Shown here one piece after another: positions 55,111 through 64,000 of a DNA stretch of 64,000 nucleotides; position 1 is the stretch's first letter, and every line of letters starts with the position of its first letter. Both the position numbers and the translations under genes were made by a program. Under the pieces are notes generated by a model. It did no database searches. It was not told the DNA's origin and saw only the letters and a list, made by a program, of their open reading frames with translations. The DNA is taken from assembly GCA_033398695.1 (NCBI GenBank), contig CM065814.1, positions 19,092,358 through 19,156,357 on the forward strand, in the 5' to 3' direction. The stretch is from Orobanche coerulescens. Lineage: Eukaryota; Streptophyta; Magnoliopsida; Lamiales; Orobanchaceae.

Positions 55111-56118
55111 CCATTTCTCCCCTTCTCTTCCGCGGCTGGATCCTTGGAGATCATGAAGGCATGTTGTTATGCAATGAATCCACAAAGTTTGGGATCTCAT
55201 ATCATCGATTAATCACTCCATAACATCCTTCAATCCAGCGAATCAAGGTTAGTTTTCCTAAAATCCTAGTTTTGGGAAAAATTGGGGATTTTGTTGATTT
55301 CGTCCGTTTGATTCGTTATAACTTAGAATAGTGATGGATTGATGATTATTAAGTTGTGTTATATCGAATCCCTTGTTTTTCCACGGTTGGATTGCCGAGA
55401 ATTCGTCGTTTTATTGAGTTTCTAATCGACACCTTGAAAGTGTTCGATAAAATGTCACAAAGGGGATTCGGGCGTTCTACGATTATTCTTCCTCGTTCGA
55501 TTGTCAATTTATTCATGGTATGATGTTGGGGTTAGGTTCCTTGTGAAGAACTCGAGTCGGAACCCTTCCATTCGCCGTTTTCCGATCAGTGGTGTTACCG
55601 TCGTTTCCGCCGGAGAGTTGTGGGCATTCGAAGTTTTCCGGTTGAGAGACGTTCGTCGGAGTGTCCGGTATCGACTATCGAGGCAAGTATCTTGCCCATA
55701 CATTACGTATTCTATGAATATGATGGTTGAAAATTGACGATACGTGCTAAACGAATTGTTTACAACCATTTTTCTAAAGAATCGATATAACTATAATCAT
55801 GGTTTTATTAAAAGAGGATTCTTGTGTTCGGGAATTAATGTGCTTAATTGACTATGCGTATTGGTGTTGAGTATATGATCACATTATTTTCGAGTGATGC
55901 CATTATGTGTGATTTTGTTGTTGGTAAGTTAAAGTTCAATTATTTTGTTAAGATTTCGTGTGGAGTCATGCGGATGTGTGTGAATATGTGAACTTGTGTG
56001 ATATTGATTGTGTCGTTTGGTGCTGTTTAGATGGTGTGCTTCTTTGTTAATTGTATAAGCTTTGGGTCGTGAGTGTGTGTTGGACATTTTTCCATTTTAG
56101 CAAAATACCTCGACTTTA
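55062..56118 (+). repeat. Element E 3' LTR, second part
   Basis: Resumes E after G and matches 28398-29453 closely (TATA box near 55070, then the same leader). It is cut by H after gacttta; the expected H duplication is CTTTA (56114-56118). Confidence 0.9.
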
Positions 56119-57454
56119 TGTAACACCCCAAACTAGGCGGATATTACAGTGCTGTGGACCCCCGACTGGGACCCACCAGGCAAATGAAAACTGATGAATT
56201 AAATAATATAATTGTAGTACCGAACCACATTATATTACCAAATACTCCGATGAGGAGCTTAAGTACAATACACCAAGACAATACAGAATACTAGTATATT
56301 TTATATGAAGATAAAATACACCACCCTGAATAAATAAACATCTCAAACGGAATTTGCAGCGGAAATACAAATGAAGAGAAATAAGAATGACTGAAATGAC
56401 TGAAATAACCGGAATGACTGGGGCCCCCTACTAGTATCACTAGGACTCCTCGCCGTCAACATGCTCTTCCCGTGCCTTTGCCTTGTCGTGACCTGAAAAT
56501 GAAATCCCCCAACGGGTCAGTTACACAGAACAACAATCCTCAAGGGTTGAAAATACACAATCATGATATATCTGAAGTTATGAAATATCCTTAGTTATGA
56601 ATTACGCTGAAGAGGAGTATCATAGTACGCCCGTAGTGTTCTGTGCAAGTGTACAAGACAGATGACCGGACACACCCATCCTTGTACCTAATTAGTCTCA
56701 CGGAGGTAATTGTTACCGTGTGCACAGCCCAATGTATCACTCTCAATACATGGCCATCGCGTGCCCGACTAAAAATTCCACACATCCGCACCCGGCCACG
56801 CAATATGAACCCAGGAGGTCATATGAACGAGAATGACCACAATGAATATCAATGGATAATAATTCGACAAGGTCAAGAATGACTCACCGAGATGAAAATA
56901 ATAGTGAAGTGATTGATAACCCAATGAAATGATTGGAACCGTCGTTCCTCGTGAATGAAATGATTATTCGACAATTACAAGTCTCAATACGGTTAATACA
57001 ATGATGAATGTGTTATGATTATGAATGAACAACAACAAAAGGAATGAATATCCTTTTAACCGAGTAAGAATTAACTTACTCAACACCGGTGACAATTATC
57101 CTTCCACGAACAACGTCCTAATTGAGATATCGGTCGCTCGAACAACCTTGAATAACACAATTACAAATAATCCATTCAACATACGAATCAAACACGAAAA
57201 TAACGAACTCAAAACGTCGATACGACTAAACCAAGTTCATTGGGGCATTATATCGAACACTTTGTGGCCAAACTTCGATTGTTTACAACCAAAGTTCAAT
57301 AATACCAACATCAAATCCCCAAGAAGTGTTTCAAACCAACAAAACATCTTCAATACGATCAATAATCCAATATGAATATTCAAATTCGTGATTACAACAA
57401 CGATTAATCGAAACCCCCCAAATCCAACTCAATATTCAAAGTGTTCTTGAATAA
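56119..57454 (-). mobile_element. Element H: minus-strand gypsy-type LTR fragment
   Basis: Starts TGTAACACCCC with gtgctgtggaccc...gggacccaccagg, the reverse complement of the end shared by the other gypsy LTRs here. 1336 bp are visible before element I interrupts it. No open frame or TAGCGYRCGCTA motif is seen; the rest should lie beyond the right end of the window. Confidence 0.75.
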
Positions 57455-57762
57455 TGTAATATCCGGAATTTCTACTACTGTTGTTTGATATTATTTTATC
57501 CGAGTTATATTTTACAACGTGGAATCTGTACAGCAGGGATAAAATAAATAAAGGACTGAGATGTCAGTATCGGTATAATTGTCGTATCTGGTCGACAGTT
57601 ACATTTGAGGATATCGTGTATCAGGTTATCGTACTTTCGAAATAGAGTATATCGTATAAGAATGTTATTGGATTCAGTATATGTATTCAGTAAGTGTATA
57701 TGTGTTTTCGGTATGTCGAGACAGGCGGTAATAGTTGGAAATGATTAAGTGTAACATTATTA

Positions 57763-58258
57763 GCGCACGCTAATAATCATGAGTAGCGCACGCTATCGTG
57801 CAGGATTAGCGCACGCTACGGATATAAGATAACGCACGCTAATACAGTCCGATCGGAAGGAATCTACGCGTGGACCAGGCCACTTTCGCCGCGTTACGAT
57901 AAGTCAACGGATGTTGTAATGTAGTGTTAGCGCACGCTAATGCATGTTGATTAGCGCACGCTAACTATATATCGGTCAACAGGAATCTTGGCTTTATTGG
58001 TTGATTTGGTGGTGGCGTCACGAGCATCTTCGTGGTAGGTGTAGCTGTAGCAAGTCAATCGTATTAGCGCACGCTAAGGTAAATGACTTGCGTCGCTAAA
58101 TGAGGATGTTTTACGTGCGTTAATACATGGGCATTACGTCGTAAGCTAGTTTCTGAAGCAAGCGGTAGCCTCAGGCTTCAATAGCGCACGCTAACAAAGT
58201 CAGTTAGCGCACGCTAAGGCGGTAGCGCACTCTAAACATGAGATGTTAGCGCACGCTA
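57763..58258 (+). repeat. TAGCGYRCGCTA motif array, element I U3
   Basis: About ten copies, all in the CA orientation, plus decayed forms (taacgcacgcta, tagcgcactcta). It ends 11 bp before the TATA box. Confidence 0.85.
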
Positions 58259-58269
58259 ATAATGAATAT

Positions 58270-58277
58270 TATAAAAG
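58270..58277 (+). promoter_or_regulatory. Element I LTR TATA box
   Basis: TATAAAAG followed by GGGACAG. The same GGGACA follows the D TATA box. Confidence 0.6.
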
Positions 58278-58941
58278 GGGACAGAAGGGTGTTATGAAGC
58301 ATTTCGTCCATTCCTTCCTTGCAACCGAGAGAGAGAGTTTTTAGAAAGAGGTTTGAGGTCTCAAACACTGAGAGATGGTAATCTTTAACAACATTAGATT
58401 GAGAGCTTGGATTCAAGCCTTGTTCTTCAAGTTGTTCATGATTCTTTGGATGGAGTTCTAGTGTTCTTCTTTTTGGTTCGTCTAAACCAGGTAATCTTCG
58501 TATTCCTTTGTTAATGGTTCGTTTTCTTGGATGATTTCATGTAAGGAGCATGTTGGATAATCATATGATGATGTTATATGAGATTCAATGGAATTTTGAT
58601 AAGAGTTTCGGATGTTAGTTAAGATTCTTCATACCATAAGGATGTTGATTCATTTAACCCGATCTAAGAAGGATTTCTGAATCTTGGTAATTATATTGGT
58701 CGATTTAGATGAGATGAATCATGATACTAGGTTGAATTCCAGATTTAGCATGATACGATCCTTGTTATCGAGTCGGTTTGATTGTTGATGTTGTTATTGA
58801 TATATGGACATTGACATGATCATGGTGATAATTATGGGGTCGTTTATCTTCAAGAGATATGGAGATTTATGTCTTCCTTCATTCGGTTTCGTAGTCGCAA
58901 GATGTGAGTCGATGTTTGGAATGCATGCCACTGAACAGCAT

Positions 58942-58999
58942 TAGCGCACGCTAAGCTTATTGGCTAGCGCACGCTAACGGGACAACTTAGCGCACGCTA
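58942..58999 (+). repeat. TAGCGYRCGCTA second cluster, element I
   Basis: Three copies (58942, ~58964, 58988) and a decayed fourth, about 700 bp downstream of the TATA box, the same two-cluster layout as B and D. Confidence 0.8.
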
Positions 59000-59851
59000 C
59001 GTTATGCGTTTAACGTGCACTAAGTAGGCAGACAGTGCAGTATTTTTGTGTTTTGATTATGAATTCGTGATGGTTTGATTTGGTTTGTTCTGACTGCGTT
59101 TATTCGAGGTTGTGTGAACCGTTGAGTTCGATTGGTTAGTTTTGTCGGTTGTTGATTGTTATCGGATGTATGTTATTTGATTACTTCGATAGGTTGAGAT
59201 TATTGATCGGCGATTATAACCGGATGTTGCGGTCGTGTTCGAGCGTGTTCGTGAATTGCATGGTCAGGGCCGAGGAGCTCGTAGACGAAGGCATTGAAAC
59301 TGGTAGCGGCTTCATCATCATCGTATCGGTATCGAGGCAAGTTATTACTTGCTCAGTTATAATATTTAATGAATGGTTTCAGTTTCATTTCGTTTATAAT
59401 GCATATAGCGATGATTATTATTGTGAACTCTGGGTATTCGGATCGCATATCGTTCTTTCGATTCTGGGAGGTAAATCATAATGTATATGCTTTATCTCAG
59501 TTATTGGTATGTTCGAGTATCGAGGTTACATTATGGTAAAGACGAGGATATTAGTATCTATAGTTCATTGTACGTTTGGATCGCCGAGCATTGAGGATAA
59601 TCGTCGGTGATGATTGGACATCGAGGTTGCTCCCGAAGGACTCGGGGCAAGTATTCCATATTGATTATGGTTTAATGTTATTTATTTTGGTCTCGTACAT
59701 TTTCTTTCATGTTGTTGAACATGAAGTCATCCTAGTAAATTGTCATGTTGTCGTGCATGTTATGTTGTTCATGTTGATGAACATGTTGATTTGCATATGT
59801 GCATGCATATTGTGTTGTTTATGTTGTGTAAATAATTCGATGGGATTATGA

Positions 59852-60170
59852 GGATCTATGCTGAGGGCGCTGGATCGAATGTCCATCATGCGTTGGTTCG
59901 ACGGGATCATCATGAGGATCTATGCTGAGGGCGCTGGATCGTTGGACAAGTTTTCCACCATGCGTTGGTTCGACGGGATCATCATGGGGATCTATGCTGA
60001 GGGCGCTGGATCGTTGGATTACCAGTATTGTGTTGATGGAATCTTGTGAATTCGCATCATTGATTTTATCATGTGCTATTGTTCATATGTGTATGGTTGG
60101 TTATCCACCTTATGCTGATCTGATAGGATCAACAAAGGGATCTATGCTGAGGGCGCTGGATCGTCGGATT
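59852..60170 (+). repeat. Tandem GGATCTATGCTGAGGGCGCT units in the I LTR
   Basis: Four copies of ggatctatgctgagggcgct at about 59852, 59916, 59988 and 60138, the first three at 64-72 bp spacing, with tgcgttggttcgacgggatc between them. The reverse complement forms the tandem units in the B LTR (~3890-4000, 25545-25700) and D LTR (~14120-14270). Confidence 0.85.
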
Positions 60171-61106
60171 TCCATTGAGTATACATGATTGTTCTTGTTG
60201 TGATCATATTGACGTGGTCATATGAGTATGCAATTGTAGGTCTTGTGTTAGGACCATGTCCGTATTGCATTGTTCTGATCTCGGATTAGACTGATATGAT
60301 TGTCGTGGCACTTCATATCTTGAGGTATATTCCGTATTTCCTTTGGTATTTGTCTTTGATGGACAATCGGTTATCGTTTTGGGATTTGATGATGTTATTC
60401 GATGGATCGTATTGGTCAGAAATAGTATATTTCCGTATCGTGAGTTGGTGATGATAGTTTGAGAATCTTGAGTATTGTTTGAGGTACAATACAGATATTA
60501 TGTTCGAGTTTATTGGTTAATCGAGTACAGGATGTGAAATGTGATAATGGTTATTCTGATGAGAATTTCTTGAGTAAGTAAAGTTATGGCGGTAAGATTA
60601 CGTTGGTCGTATTCTTATGTTGTATTCTCATTGGTATGTAATTATTAATGTCTTGTGACGGTTATCATTGTTGGATATTATGGCTGACCCCTTCGTGGGA
60701 TTTATTTTTAGGTTCTTGGAGTATCGAGCTTGTAGCGGTCGTGAAGAGATGAGCTTCCCGGAGGATACTGGCTAGGACATGTTCTGTGCATTGAGTTTCT
60801 TGATTGGTTCTTGTATTCGCCGCGTGAGTATTTTGAGATGCTCTTTTGGTATCCGTAATCGAGGTTACTTTGGAAACCATTTTCTAAACTTTTGAGTTTC
60901 GCCGTTTGGCCTTGTTATTTCAAATGAGTTTTCCGACGGTTTTGATAAATGGATTTTTATAAGTCTTTGTGAATTTTTTACGATAGCACCGTCGTTGGCC
61001 TCTTGGGCATTTGTAAATGTTTGCGAAATTTTATTTAGCCTTGTGGGTTCCATATCGGGGCCACTACGCTATACTATTCCGGTTAAATGCAGGGTGTTAC
61101 AGAATA

Positions 61107-61118
61107 TGGTATCGGAGC
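61107..61118 (+). other. Element I primer-binding site
   Basis: TGGTATCGGAGC, identical to E, followed by the TAGGTT-GAGAA-AACCTA hairpin (61120-61136). Confidence 0.85.
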
Positions 61119-63510
61119 TTAGGTTGAGAAAACCTAGGCATTTGGGTCGATTTGGGTCGTGTTTTTGTTGCGTCATTCGAGTTTTCGATTGATAAATATT
61201 AGAGCCGTGAGTCTTTGTTGTTCACTCAGGCTTGTGCGTTATCGGATTTGCCAGTATCGTACTGGGCTTGTTATAACTTTTCCAAATGGTGTTAACGAGA
61301 TTCTCTGGAATGAGATGTATTGTGTTCTTGAGTCGAATCGATTTGGCAAGCGTGTGTTTTGAAAATATCCATGTCGAGTATTTTCTAGAGTCGAGACATG
61401 TGCCGATATCACGGGAATCGTCGGCTTCATGATCCGTAAGTATTTGGATTTTGAATTTCATTGAGATTTATTGCCATTCTAAGTTGATATGTTTTGAGAT
61501 TCAGCAGATATCATGCGTTACGGAAGAGATGTCGAGTGGGACAGGATTGATGATCTTGAGAAACTATGATTTTGGAAATCAGTATGTTGGTTAGATTTTG
61601 GAACGGAATTGTGCATTTGGGGAGAAATATTATGCATGGTTGAGAAGAACATGTAGCATGTTAATTCATTTTGAGATATATGAACTGCTTTTGATCATTT
61701 GAAAATGATACCTTTCAAAATGAATGTTTTACGGATGTTTTACGGAAAATGATTTTTGGGCCGAGACCCAATCGATTTTGAAATAGTTTTGTAACTCAGG
61801 ACTTGGAGTCCGAAAAGAGTTTTCTACTTTTTAAACTTCTTGTAATGCGGAACAAGATACGGGTTGAGACCCTAATGTTCAAAAGAAAACTTTCCTGTTT
61901 TCTAAAACTCCCGAGATTTGTAAAACTCTTTATCAATCGTTTATCTATTTTGTTCCTACCTTTTGAGGTTTTTGGTTTACTTGTTCAAATGGAACTTCTC
62001 GGGAAGTCTTTCATTGTGTTTGATTTGTTTATTTGTTTCAATGTTTTGTCATATCATATTTGAGGTGATCCAGGATGGATTAAGGATTTACGTTGCGAGT
62101 AGTATGTGGAGAGGAGTTTTTATCAGAGTCTATATATTTGAGATTTTGGAACTCTATCGTGTGGTTTTCTGATGGAATATCAGTGGATATTGGTGACGAG
62201 CCGAAGTGGTATGCAGGAGTATGGATATGGACAAGCATTTGCATAAAATCCATTTTATTTAATCGTGTGTATTCGAAAAGAATTTTTATCGAGAACTTGG
62301 CACCAGCGAGCCGATTTAATTTTTAAAATTGATTTTGTGGTCTTACGAAAATTTATGTTTTGAGTTTTCAAACTCTTGAAAGAACTTTCGAAAATTGTCT
62401 TCGCGACAAGATATATGATTTCAAACTGGTTTTGAAAATGTGATTGATATACATACGCATTTAGTGCATCGGGCATATCATATCGATGGTACAAGGAAAA
62501 GAGATTCGAAGTTTAGTATGGTAGATTGGTTATGCAAGGATGATCGGTTGATTGATCAGATAAGAGAAATATACTGCGTATTGTAGATTCATGTGCAGGA
62601 TGTAATTTTGGAACTTTGAACTTTGTAAAACCGGGGCGTATGTGCTATGTGAGTCCATTGGTGCGGTAGTAGCGCAATCTTACCATAGTGATCTTTGAAT
62701 AATTTCTTTGTAAGTGTAAATTTGGGTATGGTGACCCCATGCTGGTTGTTTTGAATATTGAGTGGTCGTTCCCACTCCTTGTATGAATTGGTACGTTCGT
62801 CGGTTTGCGATTCGTTATTCGTATGCCGAGGGAAATGTTCGACAGTTGGGTATGTTTATTGAGATCTACTGTACGTGATTGATTTGTCGTTTTGAGAATG
62901 TTATTCTTTCGTATATCTGTTTCTGTGGTTCTGTGTTGATCGTGTTGGAGTTTACCGTGTGAAGGTGTTCTCGATTTTCGTTGATCGTTCGTCGGTAATA
63001 TTGGAGTTTATCATGTTGATGATATTCTCGAGTGTGTTTTGACCTCTGGTTGGTCATATTGGAATTTATCATGTCGATGATAAATTCGGTTGATTGTTGA
63101 TCATTCTTGGTGATCATCTGAGCGTTCGGATTTTGTGTTGATGTTTCGGGATTCGTGTCGTTGTTTTGGGCAGTTGTTTTGCAGATGTATTGTGTATTAT
63201 TCGTCTTATCGAAATTGGGACTTGATTATGGAATCGGGCAGACAAGATTTGATTCGGGCAGATTGTTTCATCCGAAGATGATATATTTTGTTGAGACTCA
63301 GGGAATTGTGATCGTAAGCGTATTGAGACTATACAGTGAGATCGCTTGCTAGTATCTCAGGAGATCGTCGACCTGTGTATTTGTAAGTATGCTTGTTTGG
63401 TTATTCGGTGATGACGATAATTGATCGTTGTCGTGATGGTTATTTTGGGTTGGAAGGTATGTTTGTTTATTTTACGACGGATTGCAACTTTCGAGGACGA
63501 AACTTATTTT

Positions 63511-63523
63511 AAGTGGTGTAGAA
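63511..63523 (+). other. Element I polypurine tract
   Basis: AAGTGGTGTAGAA before TGTAATATCCGG, with the ctttcgaggacgaaac form of the upstream inverted repeat. Confidence 0.75.
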
Positions 63524-64000
63524 TGTAATATCCGGAATTTCTACTACTGTTGTTTGATATTATCTTATCCGAGTTATATTGTACAACGTGGAATCTGTAC
63601 AGCAGGGATAAAATAAATAAAGGACTGAGATGTCAGTATCGGTATAATTGTCGTATCTGGTCGACAGTTACATTTGAGGATATCGTGTATCAGGTTATCG
63701 TACTTTCGAAATAGAGTATATCGTATAAGAATGTTATGGATTCGATATGTATTCGAAGTGTATATGTGTTTTCGGTATGTCGAGACAAAGCAGATTGGAA
63801 ATGGCTAAGTGTAACATTATTAGCGCACGCTAATAATCATGAGTAGCGCACGCTATCGCGGCAGGATTACCGCACGCTACGGATATAAGATAACGACGCT
63901 AATACAACCGATCGGAAGGAATCTACGCGTGGATCGTGCCACTTTCGGCGCACGTTCGATAAGTCAACGGATGTTGTAATGTAGTGTTAGCGCACGCTAA
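63524..64000 (+). repeat. Element I 3' LTR, first 477 bp
   Basis: Matches 57455 onward, with substitutions and several short losses (gattcagtat versus gattcgat). Motif copies start at 63821. It runs off the window. Confidence 0.9.

Larger units (their letters stand above)
57455..61101 (+). repeat. Element I 5' LTR
   Basis: 3647 bp, TGTAATATCCGG to GGGTGTTACA. Motif array 57763-58258, TATA box at 58270, second small cluster 58942-58999, tandem units 59852-60170, end layout ctatactattccggttaaatgcagggtgttaca. Confidence 0.9.
61102..63523 (+). other. Element I internal region, no coding sequence recognised
   Basis: 2.4 kb without retroelement protein motifs; the longest frame is under 90 codons. 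T-rich on the plus strand. It contains three short ttggagtttat-catgttgatgat-type repeats (~62945, ~63000, ~63060). Confidence 0.7.
27737..64000 (+). mobile_element. Element E: non-coding LTR retrotransposon (LARD-like), extends past the window
   Basis: The 5' LTR is 27737-30260 plus 39186-39561 (split by C), the internal region 39562-42407, and the 3' LTR starts at 42408 and is split by G and then H. About 2.9 kb of LTR flanks 2.85 kb of internal sequence with no protein motif. PBS, PPT and LTR ends follow the gypsy pattern of A and C, so it should depend on another element's enzymes. Its expected left duplication is ATGCG (27732-27736); the right one is outside. Confidence 0.85.
57455..64000 (+). 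mobile_element. Element I: non-coding LTR retrotransposon with 3.6-kb LTRs, extends past the window
   Basis: 5' LTR 57455-61101, internal 61102-63523, 3' LTR from 63524. The LTRs are longer than the 2.4-kb internal region, and no protein motif is present. It resembles E in primer site, post-primer hairpin and lack of genes, but the LTR sequences differ. Confidence 0.85.

Noticed and set aside
57025..57375. A 116-codon Asn-rich frame in fragment H
   Set aside because: AT-rich LTR sequence, antisense to the element's own direction, no family resemblance.

Overview
This window is a stack of nested LTR retrotransposons from a flowering plant, most likely a eudicot with a large repeat-rich genome. 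I cannot place it more precisely. The evidence is chromovirus-type Ty3/gypsy pol genes with a chromodomain-like tail, a Sirevirus-type Ty1/copia element, primer sites complementary to initiator tRNA-Met, LTRs of 1.4-3.6 kb, and five-base target duplications. I found no host gene, rRNA, tRNA gene or CRISPR array.

The order of insertion can be read from the target duplications. The base layer is a decayed Ty1/copia element (here COP1: 1-3407, resuming at 27474-27736). Element B (Ty3/gypsy, minus strand, 3408-27468, duplication GCATC) landed in its integrase region. Two elements then entered B. Element A (gypsy, plus strand, 4724-12612) has a truncated 5' LTR. Element D (gypsy, minus strand, 13595-23235, duplication CCTGC) is complete. 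The 5' LTR of A was itself hit by element F, of which only an LTR end (4501-4723) is left beside a 500-N gap.

Further right, element E (non-coding, plus strand, 27737 to beyond the window) also entered COP1. E received element C (30261-39180, duplication TGGAT, same family as A) in its 5' LTR. Its 3' LTR received Sirevirus-like element G (43090-55056, duplication CTAGG) and LTR fragment H (56119-57454, minus). H was split by element I (57455 to beyond the window), a second non-coding element with 3.6-kb LTRs.

None of the elements has a fully open reading frame. C is closest, with one gag-pol frame and three stop codons. A has two stops and one frameshift; B, D and G are more broken. E and I carry no recognisable coding sequence, but have LTRs, a primer site, a polypurine tract and the same hairpins as A and C, so they were probably moved in trans.

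The most striking signal is a dispersed 12-base near-palindrome, TAGCGYRCGCTA. It recurs about 15-18 times in the promoter-side part of the A and C LTRs and in arrays in the LTRs of B, D, E, F and I, which otherwise differ from one another. It is absent from the copia elements. The outer arms are kept while the centre varies among CA, TG, CG and TA. Two copies recombined to delete exactly 485 bp from the 5' LTR of C. Other shared structures are a GTACTCG(CG)AGTAC palindrome, a TATA box sitting in the loop of an inverted repeat, a CCCC-GGGG hairpin, and a hairpin just after the primer site.
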